Assembly (NCBI RefSeq): GCF_023534745.1
Contig: NZ_JAMHJQ010000010.1
Span: 248,001-312,000 of the forward strand
DNA: 64,000 nucleotides
From: Streptomyces sp. 35G-GA-8
GTDB taxonomy: Bacteria > Actinomycetota > Actinomycetes > Streptomycetales > Streptomycetaceae
Direction: 5' to 3'
Below are positions 1 through 8,939 of this stretch, one piece after another (positions within the stretch are counted from its first letter, which is position 1; every line of letters begins with the position of its first letter). Position numbers and translations under genes: made by a program. A model generated the notes under the pieces. It ran no database searches. It had not been told where the DNA came from and saw only the letters and a list, made by a program, of their open reading frames with translations.

Positions 1-1068
1 GTGGGCGCGGGAAAGATTAGCGGCGCCTACCTCTCGACCCTGCGGAGCCTGACATCCGTGCGGCTGACCGCCGTCACCGACCTCGACCCGAGCCGCGCGC
101 GGGCCGTCGCGGAACAGGCGCGGGCCGGGGAAGAAGTCGCCGTGCTGCCCTCCGTGGCCGCCCTGGTGGCCAGGGACGACGTGGACGCCGTTCTCAACCT
201 CACGATTCCGGCCGCGCACGCGGACGTCGCCCTGGCGGCGATCCGCGCGGGCAAGCATGTGTACGGCGAGAAGCCCCTCGCGGCCAACCGCGAGGAGGCC
301 GACGCCGTGCTGGCGGCGGCGCGCGAGGCGGGAGTGCGGGTGGGCTGCGCGCCCGACACCGTCCTCGGCTCCGGGACCCAGACCGCGCGCAAGGCGGTGG
401 ACGACGGCCTGATCGGGAGGCCCGTGGCGGCCACCGCCTTCATGACCGGCGCGGGCCACGAGAGGTGGCACCCGGACCCGGAGTTCTACTACCGCCCGGG
501 AGGTGGCCCGCTGCTCGACATGGGGCCGTACTATCTGTCGGCCCTGGTCCACCTCCTCGGCCCGGTGGTCCGGGTGACGGGAGCGTCGTCCCGGCCCCGT
601 GCGCGGCGGACCATCGGGAGCGGTCCCCGCGCGGGGCACACCTTCCCGGTGGAGGTGGACACCCACATCACCGGCGTCCTGGAGCACGCCGGAGGCGCCC
701 TGTCCACCCTGGTCATGAGCTTCGACGTGCGCGCCGCGCGGCTGCCGCGCATCGAGGTGCACGGCACTGACGCCTCGCTGTCCGTGCCCGACCCGAACAA
801 CTTCGACGGTGCCGTGGAGATCCACCGCGGTGACGGCTGGGAAACCCTGCCCCCGTCCGCCGGCTACCCGGGCGCCGGGCGAGGCACCGGTCTCGTCGAT
901 CTGGCCGAGGCCCTGTCCGAGGGGCGTCCGCACCGCGCGTCGGCGGAACTCGCCGCACACGTCCTGGACACCATGCTCACCCTCATGGACGCGGCGGACC
1001 AGGGCCGCGCACTCCCGGTGACCAGCACCTGCGAGCGCCCCGCCCCGGTGACCGCCGCCGATACCTGA
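1..1068 (+). CDS. Gfo/Idh/MocA family NAD(P)-dependent sugar dehydrogenase, 5' end cut by window
   Basis: The frame is open from base 1. The first residues (GAGKISGAYL) are the interior of the N-terminal Rossmann nucleotide-binding loop, so the true start lies upstream and the GTG at base 1 is not the start. The family motif GEKPLA (Glu90-Lys91-Pro92 here) follows the third strand; the Lys of EKP is the conserved catalytic or cofactor residue of the family. A C-terminal beta-sheet substrate domain starts near residue 135. The enzyme would oxidise or reduce a sugar or sugar-derived polyol in the cytoplasm. It ends 68 bp before an alpha-mannosidase gene in the same direction, which suggests it processes the released sugar. 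The exact substrate cannot be read from the sequence. Confidence 0.85.
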   Translation: MGAGKISGAYLSTLRSLTSVRLTAVTDLDPSRARAVAEQARAGEEVAVLPSVAALVARDDVDAVLNLTIPAAHADVALAAIRAGKHVYGEKPLAANREEADAVLAAAREAGVRVGCAPDTVLGSGTQTARKAVDDGLIGRPVAATAFMTGAGHERWHPDPEFYYRPGGGPLLDMGPYYLSALVHLLGPVVRVTGASSRPRARRTIGSGPRAGHTFPVEVDTHITGVLEHAGGALSTLVMSFDVRAARLPRIEVHGTDASLSVPDPNNFDGAVEIHRGDGWETLPPSAGYPGAGRGTGLVDLAEALSEGRPHRASAELAAHVLDTMLTLMDAADQGRALPVTSTCERPAPVTAADT

Positions 1069-1136
1069 GCAACGCCTGTCCGACCGCACCACTCTCGACT
1101 GCCCCCACACGCTCGCAGCAACAGGAGACCCCCTTC

Positions 1137-4100
1137 ATGCATGACGACCGGAAGCTGGTCGAAGCACGTCTGGAACGCGTCCTCAGGGAACGCATCCGGC
1201 CGGCTGTCCACCCCGTCACGACACCCTTGGCCGTGGAGATGTGGTCCACCGCGGGCGAGCCCGTGCCCGTATCCGAGGGGTTGGCGGCACCGACCGTCCC
1301 CATCGCCCCCGGCACACCGTGGGGCCTGCCCTGGGGGACCAGCTGGTTCAAGGTCACCGGCACCGTCCCCGCCGAGTGGTCGGGCCGTACCGTCGAGGCC
1401 GTACTGGACCTCGGATTCACCCCGCGGACCCCGGGATTCCAGTGCGAGGGCCTCGTCTACCGGCCCGATGGCACCCCGGTCAAGGGACTCCACCCGCGCA
1501 ACGCGTACATCCGCGTCGGCTCACCGGTGACCGGTGGGGAGCAGGTCCACTGGCGCATCGAGGCCGCCTCCAACCCCGACCTCGACGCGAGCGGGGTGCC
1601 GTTCCAGCCGACGCCGATGGGCGACAAGGCGACGGCGGGCGAGGCGCCGCAGTACGTGCTCGGGGAGATGCGGTTGGCCGTCTTCGACGAGACGGTGTGG
1701 AACCTGGTCATGGACCTGGAAGTCCTCGGCGAGCTCATGGTGGAGCTGCCCGTCGACGGCGCACGCCGCTGGGAGATCCTGCGTGCGGTCGGCCGCGCCC
1801 TGGACGCCGTCGACCTTCAGGACGTGAACGGCACGGCCCAGGCGGCGCGTGACGAACTCGCCGGAGTGCTCGCCGCGCCCGCCGCGCCCGCCGCGCACCG
1901 CATCAGTGCGGTCGGGCATGCCCACATCGACTCCGCCTGGCTCTGGCCGCTGCGCGAGACGGTCCGCAAGGTGGCCCGTACGGCGTCGAACATGACGGCG
2001 CTCCTCGAAGAGGAGCCCGACTTCGTCTTCACCATGTCGCAGGCGCAGCAGTTCGCCTGGATCAAGGAGCATCGGCCCGAGGTGTACGCCCGGGTCAAGA
2101 AGGCCGTCGCGGACGGCAGGTTCGTACCCACCGGCGGGATGTGGGTGGAGTCCGACACCAACATGCCGGGGTCCGAGGCGATGGCCCGTCAGTTCGTCCA
2201 TGGCAAACGCTTCTTCCTGGAAGAGTTCGGCATCGAGAGCGACGAGGCGTGGCTGCCGGACACCTTCGGCTTCGCGGCGGGCCTGCCGCAGATCATCAGG
2301 GCCGCCGGCGCCACGCGACTGCTCACCCAGAAGATCTCGTGGAGCCGGACCAACACCTTCCCGCACCACACGTTCTCCTGGGAGGGCATCGACGGCACTC
2401 GCGTCTTCACCCACTTCCCGCCGGTCGACTCGTACAACTGCGAGATGGCGGGCCGTCAGATCGCCCACGCGGCACGTAACTTCAAGGAGAAGGGCGTCGC
2501 CACCCGCTCCCTCGCGCCGACCGGTTACGGGGACGGCGGTGGTGGGACCACGCGCGAGATGGTCGCCAAGGCGGCACGGATGCGCAGTCTGGAGGGTGCG
2601 GCGAGGGTCGAGTGGGAGGCCCCCGCCGACTTCTTCGCCAAGGCCGAGGCCGAGTACCCCGACCCGCCCGTGTGGGTCGGGGAGCTCTACCTCGAACTGC
2701 ACCGCGCCACGCTCACCAGCCAGGCGGGGACCAAGCGCGGCAACCGCCGCAGCGAGTCGCTGCTCACGGAGGCCGAGCTGTGGGCCGCCACGGCGGCGGC
2801 GCGCACGGAGATGCCGTATCCCTACGAGGAGTTGGACCGGATCTGGAAGACGGTGCTCCTGCACCAGTTCCATGACATCCTGCCCGGCTCGTCGATCGCC
2901 TGGGTGCACCGCGAGGCACGCGAGACTTACGCGCGGCTCGCCGGGGAGCTGGAGGGCATCATCGCGGGTGCGCAGCGCGCGCTCGCCGGTGACGCGTCGG
3001 GCGGCAGCGAGCTGGTCTTCAACTCGGCTCCGCACGGGCGCGGTTCGGTTCCCGCCGGGGGCGCTTCGGCCCGGACCGCGGGGGCCGACGTGGTGTCCCC
3101 GGTCCCCCGCGAAGGAGGAGGGTACGTCCTCGACAACGGGATGCTGCGGGTCGAGATCGACGGGCGCGGCCTCGTGGTCTCCGCGTACGACCGCGTCGCG
3201 GACCGGGAGGCGGTCGCGCCCGGGCAGGCGGCCAACCTTCTCCAGCTCCACCCCGACTTCCCCAACCAGTGGGACGCGTGGGACGTCGACGCCTTCTACC
3301 GGAACGTCGGCAGTGACCTCACCGAGGTGGCCGAGCTGGGTGTCGAGGGCACCTCGGTGCGGGTCGAGCGCGTTTTCGGGGCGTCCCGTGTCACTCAGCT
3401 GCTGTCGGTCCCGGCGGACGCCAAGCGGCTCGACATCGCCACCGAGGTGGACTGGCACGAGACCGAGCGCTTCCTGAAGCTGGCCTTCCCGCTGGATGTG
3501 AAGGCCGACCGGTACGCCTCCGAGACACAGTTCGGGCACGTGTACCGGCCCACCCACCAGAACACGAGCTGGGAGTGGGCCAAGTTCGAGGCGTGCAACC
3601 ACCGTTTCGTGCATGTCGACGAGCCGGGCTGGGGCGTCGCGGTCGTCAACGACGCGACCTACGGCCATGATGTGACCCGCGCGGTACGGACCGGTGCCCA
3701 CGCGGGCACGACGACGACCGTGCGCGCGTCGCTGCTGCGCGCCCCCCGCTACCCGGATCCCGAGACCGATCAGGGCGTCCACCGGTTCCGGCACGCGCTG
3801 GTGCCGGGCGCGGACATCGGCGACGCGATCCGTGAGGGCTATCGGGCCAACCTGCCCGAGCGCCGGGTCACCGGATCCACCACGGCGGTCGCGCCCCTGG
3901 TGACCGTGGACAACGACGCCGTCGTGGTCAGTGCCGTGAAGCTGGCCGACGACCGCAGCGGCGACCTGGTGGTACGCCTCTACGAGGCACAGGGAGGCCG
4001 GGCCCGCGCCACCGTCCGTGTCGACGGTTTCGCCACCGGCCGTGCCTTCCCCACGGATCTGCTCGAACGCCCGCTGGCGGACGCCGAGCAGCCGACCGCG

Positions 4101-4169
4101 GCCGACGGCGGTGTCGTACTCGCCCTGCGTCCGTTCCAGATGGTGACCCTGCGTCTGCCGCGCGCCTGA
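1137..4169 (+). CDS. alpha-mannosidase, glycoside hydrolase family 38 (copy 1)
   Basis: The 1010-residue protein matches bacterial cytoplasmic GH38 enzymes in length and layout. The zinc site is GHAHID (His263 and Asp265). LPDTFGF carries the likely nucleophile Asp375. QFHDILPGSS (His579-Asp580) is the third conserved metal or catalytic block. C-terminal beta-sandwich domains follow from about residue 650. There is no signal peptide, so it should act on imported oligosaccharide in the cytoplasm and release mannose from alpha-linkages. The ATG follows an AGGAGAC ribosome site about 8 bases upstream. A second, clearly related GH38 gene lies at 10917-14045 in the same locus, so the two may split linkage or chain-length specificity. 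The family is certain; the linkage specificity is not. Confidence 0.93.
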   Translation: MHDDRKLVEARLERVLRERIRPAVHPVTTPLAVEMWSTAGEPVPVSEGLAAPTVPIAPGTPWGLPWGTSWFKVTGTVPAEWSGRTVEAVLDLGFTPRTPGFQCEGLVYRPDGTPVKGLHPRNAYIRVGSPVTGGEQVHWRIEAASNPDLDASGVPFQPTPMGDKATAGEAPQYVLGEMRLAVFDETVWNLVMDLEVLGELMVELPVDGARRWEILRAVGRALDAVDLQDVNGTAQAARDELAGVLAAPAAPAAHRISAVGHAHIDSAWLWPLRETVRKVARTASNMTALLEEEPDFVFTMSQAQQFAWIKEHRPEVYARVKKAVADGRFVPTGGMWVESDTNMPGSEAMARQFVHGKRFFLEEFGIESDEAWLPDTFGFAAGLPQIIRAAGATRLLTQKISWSRTNTFPHHTFSWEGIDGTRVFTHFPPVDSYNCEMAGRQIAHAARNFKEKGVATRSLAPTGYGDGGGGTTREMVAKAARMRSLEGAARVEWEAPADFFAKAEAEYPDPPVWVGELYLELHRATLTSQAGTKRGNRRSESLLTEAELWAATAAARTEMPYPYEELDRIWKTVLLHQFHDILPGSSIAWVHREARETYARLAGELEGIIAGAQRALAGDASGGSELVFNSAPHGRGSVPAGGASARTAGADVVSPVPREGGGYVLDNGMLRVEIDGRGLVVSAYDRVADREAVAPGQAANLLQLHPDFPNQWDAWDVDAFYRNVGSDLTEVAELGVEGTSVRVERVFGASRVTQLLSVPADAKRLDIATEVDWHETERFLKLAFPLDVKADRYASETQFGHVYRPTHQNTSWEWAKFEACNHRFVHVDEPGWGVAVVNDATYGHDVTRAVRTGAHAGTTTTVRASLLRAPRYPDPETDQGVHRFRHALVPGADIGDAIREGYRANLPERRVTGSTTAVAPLVTVDNDAVVVSAVKLADDRSGDLVVRLYEAQGGRARATVRVDGFATGRAFPTDLLERPLADAEQPTAADGGVVLALRPFQMVTLRLPRA

Positions 4170-4170
4170 C

Positions 4171-4199
4171 GATGGGCCGCACCGGGACGGCGGCCCATC
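4171..4199 (+). terminator. hairpin after first mannosidase gene
   Basis: A perfect 10-bp inverted repeat (4171-4180 with 4190-4199, arm GATGGGCCGC) and a 9-base loop begin one base after the mannosidase stop codon. There is no long U tract, as is usual in Streptomyces. It probably ends or attenuates the first two-gene transcript before the dehydrogenase gene. Confidence 0.6.
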
Positions 4200-4256
4200 C
4201 TCATACATCCCCTACAGATGAGTACCTATCAGCACGTAGCGAAAGAGGCCCCTCTC

Positions 4257-5261
4257 ATGACAGCCAGAGCCGGACACCCTGAACGCCCAAGGGCGGTATG
4301 CGTCATGAATCCCGGTACCGCGGAGCTCGTGCTCCCCGAGGACCAGCGCGCCCGGCTCTCCGCGCTGGTCCGACTCGCCCCCGACGCGTCCGGGGCCGAG
4401 CTGGGAGCCGCGCTCGCCGACGCGGAGATCCTGGTCAGCGGCTGGGGCTGTCCCCGTCTGACGGCCGACGTCCTGGCGGAGGCACCCCACCTGCGCGCGG
4501 TGATGCACGCCGCGGGCACCGTCAAGCCGATCGTCAGCGAGGCGGTCTGGGAACGCGGGATCGTCGTGTCATCGGCGGCCGACGCCAACGCCGGTCCCGT
4601 CGCCTCCTGCACCGTCGCCCTGATCACGCTCGCCGCGCGCCGGACCCTGACGATGGCGGCCGGCTACGCGGACGGATGGCCGGACTTCGCCGACCGTTCG
4701 GGCGCCGACGGGCTCACTGTCGGGATCATCGGTGCCTCGCGCATCGGGCGCCGGGTGATCGCCGAACTGGCCAGGTCCGACGCGGGCTTCCGGGTGTTGC
4801 TGAGCGATCCGTACGTCACGGACGAGGAGGCGCGCCGGCTCGGCGCCGAGCGGGTCGAGCTCGCCGATCTCTGCGCGCGGTCGGCGGTGGTCAGCGTCCA
4901 CGCCCCGCTCCTGCCCGGGACCACGGGCCTGCTCGACGCCAGGATGCTCGCGCTCATCCCCGACGGCGGCGCGCTCATCAACACCGCCCGAGGGGCCATC
5001 GTCGACACGGACGCGCTGACAGCCGAATGCGCCTCCGGCCGACTGGAGGCATACCTCGATGTGACCTCCCCCGAACCCCTGCCCGCCGGCCACCCGCTCC
5101 TGTCACTGCCGAATGTGCTGGTCACCCCGCACATCGCCGGCGCACAGGGAAGCGAGGTACGAAGGCTCGGGCAGTACGCGGTCGCCGAGGTGGCCCGCTG
5201 GGTGGCGGGCCGGCCGCTGCTCGGCGAGGTCACCCGCGAAGCGCTTCCCCGCCTCGCCTGA
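4257..5261 (+). CDS. D-isomer-specific 2-hydroxyacid dehydrogenase
   Basis: This 334-residue protein has the NAD-binding loop GIIGASRIG (a variant of GxGxxG) and the full catalytic triad of the family: Arg245 in NTARGAI, Glu273 in SPEPLP and His292 in VTPHIAG. It would interconvert a 2-keto acid and a D-2-hydroxy acid, for example hydroxypyruvate and glycerate. I chose the ATG at 4257 because AAAGAGG sits 8 bases before it; an in-frame ATG at 4218 has no ribosome site. It lies between the mannosidase and transporter genes, so its substrate is likely a product of the imported glycoside, such as an aglycone hydroxy acid. That link is inference. Confidence 0.85.
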   Translation: MTARAGHPERPRAVCVMNPGTAELVLPEDQRARLSALVRLAPDASGAELGAALADAEILVSGWGCPRLTADVLAEAPHLRAVMHAAGTVKPIVSEAVWERGIVVSSAADANAGPVASCTVALITLAARRTLTMAAGYADGWPDFADRSGADGLTVGIIGASRIGRRVIAELARSDAGFRVLLSDPYVTDEEARRLGAERVELADLCARSAVVSVHAPLLPGTTGLLDARMLALIPDGGALINTARGAIVDTDALTAECASGRLEAYLDVTSPEPLPAGHPLLSLPNVLVTPHIAGAQGSEVRRLGQYAVAEVARWVAGRPLLGEVTREALPRLA

Positions 5262-5386
5262 CGGGCCGCGCGAGCACACACTCCGGAACAGACAAGGAGG
5301 CCGGTCCGCCGCTCGAACTTCCGCATGACCTGCTGACCCCGGGAGTGGCCGAAGACGCCCCTCTCCCGGTGAAAGGGCTTCACATC

Positions 5387-6364
5387 ATGACAACACTTGA
5401 CCAACCCGCCGCCCGCCCGGCCGAAAAGGCCGGGCAGACGGACAAGGGCGGACTACGGCGGCTGCGTCCCAGCAACCGCCGGGACATGGCCCTGTTCTGG
5501 TTTCTGATACCGGGCATCGTGGTGCTGCTCCTCTTCCACTACATCCCGCTGCTGGGCAACATCATCGCCTTCCAGGACTACCAGCCGTTCATCGGCATCA
5601 TGCACAGTCCCTGGAGCGGGCTGAGCAACTTCGAAGTCATCTTCAACGGCGACGACCAGTTCCTCAAGGCACTGGTCAACACCCTGGAACTCACCCTGAT
5701 CCAGGTCGTGTTCGTCTTCCCCGTGCCGATCGTGCTGGCGCTCGCGCTGAACAGCCTGGTCAGCGAGCGGATCAAGAAGTGGGTGCAGAACGTTCTGTAC
5801 CTGCCGCACTTCCTGTCGTGGGTGGTCATCGTCGCCCTCTTCCAGCAGATGCTGGGCGGCACCGGCATGCTCAACCTGTTCCTTCAGGCCCAGGACCTGG
5901 GTACCTGGAACATCATCGGCAACCCCGACTTCTTCAAGACGCTCATCACCTCCCAGGTGATCTGGAAGGACGCCGGCTGGGGCACCATCCTCTTCCTGGC
6001 GGCACTCTCCCGCGTCGACACCAACCTCTACGAGGCCTCCGCCATGGACGGCGCCAGCCGCTTCCGGCAGACCTGGCACGTCACTTTGCCGGCTCTGCGC
6101 GGCCTGGTGATCCTGCTCCTCATCCTCCGGCTCGGCGACGCCCTGTCCGTCGGCTTCGAACAGATCCTGCTCCAGCAGACCGCCGTCGGCCTGGACAGCA
6201 GCGAGGTGCTGGACACCTACGTCTTCAACAACGGCGTCGTCGGCGGACAGTGGGGCGTAGCCGCCGCCGTCGGCCTGGTCAAGGGCGTGATCGGGATCCT
6301 GCTCGTGCTGGGCGCCAACAAGGTCGCCCATCTCTTCGGCGAAGAAGGTGTCTACCGGTCATGA
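5387..6364 (+). CDS. ABC sugar transporter permease, LplB type
   Basis: This 325-residue inner-membrane protein has about six hydrophobic helices, the first at roughly residues 36-57 (ALFWFLIPGIVVLLLF). The cytoplasmic EAA loop reads EASAMDGASRFRQTWHV, which contacts the ATPase subunit. It is the first of two permeases; its TGA overlaps the ATG of the second by 4 bp, so they are translated together. The ATG at 5387 has GAAAGGG about 9 bases upstream. The frame stays open far upstream, but that is a reading through the dehydrogenase gene in another frame. LplB/YtcP-type pairs usually import oligosaccharides. Confidence 0.9.
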   Translation: MTTLDQPAARPAEKAGQTDKGGLRRLRPSNRRDMALFWFLIPGIVVLLLFHYIPLLGNIIAFQDYQPFIGIMHSPWSGLSNFEVIFNGDDQFLKALVNTLELTLIQVVFVFPVPIVLALALNSLVSERIKKWVQNVLYLPHFLSWVVIVALFQQMLGGTGMLNLFLQAQDLGTWNIIGNPDFFKTLITSQVIWKDAGWGTILFLAALSRVDTNLYEASAMDGASRFRQTWHVTLPALRGLVILLLILRLGDALSVGFEQILLQQTAVGLDSSEVLDTYVFNNGVVGGQWGVAAAVGLVKGVIGILLVLGANKVAHLFGEEGVYRS

Positions 6365-7305
6365 CAACGCTGTCTCCCACCCGCCCCGCACGCGGCGGCA
6401 CCTCGCGCAGGTCCTACAGCGCCATCCCCGGCGAGAGCCCCGGCACCCCGCCGTGGCGCGCTCTGAAGTCGCTGTTCCTGCTGATCTGCGTGCTCCTGGT
6501 CGTGCTGCCCTTCCTGGCGATCATCTCGACCTCGATCGCCTCCCCCGACCAGATCACCAAGGCCGGTGGCTTCGTGCTCTGGCCCGACAGCCCGACCTTC
6601 GAGTCGTACTCGGCGCTGCTCTCCGGCGGCCTGGTGTCACAGGCCATGATGGTGAGCGTCGGGGTCACCGTGGTGGGCACCGCCCTCAGCCTCGCCACCT
6701 CCATCCTGCTGGCGTACGGGCTGAGCCGGCCCGGCTCCTTCGGGCACAAGCCGGTGCTGATGCTGCTGCTGATGTCCCTGCTGTTCGTGCCGGGTGTCAT
6801 CCCGACCTATCTGATGGTCAAGCAGCTCGGACTGATCAACAGCTACTGGTCGCTGATCCTGCCCACCATGGTCAACGCGTTCAACGTGATCGTGCTGCGC
6901 TCCTTCTTCATGAGCCTGCCCCGTGAGCTGATCGACGCCGCCCGCATCGACGGCGCGTCGGAGTGGTCGATCCTGACCAAGATCGTGATCCCGCTGTCCA
7001 AGGCGTCCATCGGCGTCATCGGCCTCTTCTACGCCGTGACGTACTGGAACGCCTTCTTCAACGCCCTGTTGTTCATGAACGACGCGGCCAAGTGGCCCAT
7101 GCAGCTCGTGCTGCGCACCTACGTCGTCAACAATGCCTCACTCAGCGGCGGCCAGCTGGATGTCGCCGCCGGGGTACCGGTGCCACCCGCCCAGTCGCTG
7201 CAGGCGGCGATCCTCGTACTGTCGATCGTGCCGATCGTGCTCGTCTACCCCTTCGTCCAGCGCCATATGAACAAGGGCGTCATGATCGGAGCGGTGAAGG
7301 GATGA
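6361..7305 (+). CDS. ABC sugar transporter permease, YtcP/MalG type
   Basis: The 314-residue partner permease starts at the ATG overlapping the upstream stop. After a short polar N-terminus there is a first helix (LFLLICVLLVVLPFLAI) and five further helices. The EAA-like loop is LIDAARIDGASEWSIL. With the previous gene it forms the heterodimeric channel of a carbohydrate importer. Its stop overlaps the ATG of the binding-protein gene by 4 bp. No ATP-binding subunit is encoded anywhere in the locus, which in Streptomyces is normal for importers energised by the shared MsiK ATPase. Confidence 0.9.
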   Translation: MTTLSPTRPARGGTSRRSYSAIPGESPGTPPWRALKSLFLLICVLLVVLPFLAIISTSIASPDQITKAGGFVLWPDSPTFESYSALLSGGLVSQAMMVSVGVTVVGTALSLATSILLAYGLSRPGSFGHKPVLMLLLMSLLFVPGVIPTYLMVKQLGLINSYWSLILPTMVNAFNVIVLRSFFMSLPRELIDAARIDGASEWSILTKIVIPLSKASIGVIGLFYAVTYWNAFFNALLFMNDAAKWPMQLVLRTYVVNNASLSGGQLDVAAGVPVPPAQSLQAAILVLSIVPIVLVYPFVQRHMNKGVMIGAVKG

Positions 7306-8939
7306 CCATGAAGCCAACACTCAACCGCCGCGGCTTCCTCGCCTCGGCCATCGGCGTCGGGGCCGGTCTGGCCCTCACCGGCTGCGGCGACTTCAAGCCC
7401 AGGCCGGCCAATCTGGCCAACGCGAACGCGGAGCTGCCCACGTACATCAGGTACAAGGGCGTGCCCACCTCGATGCCCGCCACGCAGGACGGCGTCTCCG
7501 CCGGTTACCAGCACTTCCCTGCCGATCCCCCCAAGGCCTTCCCGGACGGCCCGCCCGCCAAGGGCCCCGACATCACCATCATGAACCTGATCTTCAACCC
7601 GGTGCCGCCGCCGGTGGAGAGCAACGTCATGTGGCAGGCCCTCAACAAGTACATCGGCTGCGACATCAACTTCGCGATCACCCCGGTCAACGACTATCCG
7701 CAGAAGTTCGCGGTGACCCTCGCGGGGGGCGACCTGCCGGACGCGATGCTGATGCTGCCCCCGGACCAGAACAGCGCCGCCACCCCGGACATGCTGTACA
7801 CCCTCTTCGAGGACCTCACCCCGCACCTGTCCGGCGACAACATCCGGGACTATCCGTACCTCGCCAACATCCCCACCGACTCCTGGCGCCCCTGCGTGCG
7901 CAACGGCGGGATCTACGCCCTCCCGATGCCCCGCCCGGTCTCCGGCGGCCCCGTCTACACCCGGCTCGACCTGTTCGAGAAGAAGGACCTCGACCCGAAC
8001 CCGAAGACCTGGCGCGAGTTCGTCCAGCTCTGCAAGGACATCACCGACCCGAAGGCCCACCAGTACGCCCTCGGCGATCCCACCACCACGTGGAACCTCG
8101 TGATGCAGATGCTGGGCGCGCCCAACTGGTGGCGTGAGGACCAGGGCCGGTTCACGCACCACTTCGAGATGGAAGAGTGCAAGCAGGCCATGGACGCGGT
8201 CAACCAGCTCAAGAAGGCCGGCGTCATGCACCCCGACGCCTTCGCCATCAAGGGCAAGTTCAAGGAGTGGTTCGGCAACGGCCAGATCGTGATGCACCCC
8301 GACGCACCGGCGGCGTGGAACGACCTCTACACCACGTACGGGCCCGTCTCCAAGGGTCTGGACATCGGTTACATGCTGCCGCCCGACTGGGACGACAGCA
8401 CCAAGGGTGGCCAGTGGCAGGGCCGCGCCAACTACGCCACTCTCATCATCAAGAAGGCCCCCAAGGCGCGCATCCAGCAGATCCTGCGCGCCATGAACGC
8501 CCTCGCCGCCCCCTTCGGCACCGACGGATATCTGCTGCGCAAGTACGGCGTGCAGGGCCCCGATCACACCCTGAAGGGATCGGACCCGATCCCCACGCCG
8601 AAGGGCACGGCCGAGACCTATCTGCCGACGATCTTCGCCACCGACTCGCCGTTCACGCTCTACTACCCGCAGAAGCCGGAGATCGTGCCCGACCAGTACG
8701 CCTTCCAGAAGGAAGCCGTCACGCAGCTGATCCCCAACCCGGCCGAGGCGCTGTACTCGGCGACGGACGCCAAGATGTCCAAGCTGTTCTTCGCGACGCT
8801 CGACAGTCTCCGGATGGGCATCATGCAGGGCCGCAACTCCCTCGGTGAGTGGGACGGCGCGATAAAGAACTGGCGGCAGAAGGCGGGCGACAAGATGCGT
8901 GCCGAGTACGAGCAGGCGTGGGAGGCCCGCAACCGATGA
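7302..8939 (+). CDS. extracellular solute-binding lipoprotein of the sugar importer
   Basis: This 545-residue protein has a twin-arginine-like N-terminus (NRRGFLASA) and a lipobox ending at Cys28 (ALTGC), so it is probably exported by Tat and lipid-anchored outside the membrane. The length and the body (periplasmic-binding fold with AGGDLPDAMLM near residue 140) match the large LipO-type binding proteins that partner LplB/YtcP permeases. It captures the glycoside and delivers it to the two permeases encoded just upstream. The ATG at 7302 overlaps the permease stop; a second ATG two codons on (7308) is equally possible and would not change the lipobox. Confidence 0.88.
   Translation: MTMKPTLNRRGFLASAIGVGAGLALTGCGDFKPRPANLANANAELPTYIRYKGVPTSMPATQDGVSAGYQHFPADPPKAFPDGPPAKGPDITIMNLIFNPVPPPVESNVMWQALNKYIGCDINFAITPVNDYPQKFAVTLAGGDLPDAMLMLPPDQNSAATPDMLYTLFEDLTPHLSGDNIRDYPYLANIPTDSWRPCVRNGGIYALPMPRPVSGGPVYTRLDLFEKKDLDPNPKTWREFVQLCKDITDPKAHQYALGDPTTTWNLVMQMLGAPNWWREDQGRFTHHFEMEECKQAMDAVNQLKKAGVMHPDAFAIKGKFKEWFGNGQIVMHPDAPAAWNDLYTTYGPVSKGLDIGYMLPPDWDDSTKGGQWQGRANYATLIIKKAPKARIQQILRAMNALAAPFGTDGYLLRKYGVQGPDHTLKGSDPIPTPKGTAETYLPTIFATDSPFTLYYPQKPEIVPDQYAFQKEAVTQLIPNPAEALYSATDAKMSKLFFATLDSLRMGIMQGRNSLGEWDGAIKNWRQKAGDKMRAEYEQAWEARNR

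Noticed and set aside
1521-4208. Very long minus-strand open frame opposite the first mannosidase (and a similar one opposite the second)
   Set aside because: The composition is that of a reverse-strand reading of high-GC coding DNA, with no recognisable domain, while the plus strand encodes a complete GH38 enzyme.
4298-5386. Long open frame running into the first permease gene
   Set aside because: It is arginine-rich shadow coding opposite in frame to the hydroxyacid dehydrogenase; the permease family begins at the ATG at 5387 with its own ribosome site.
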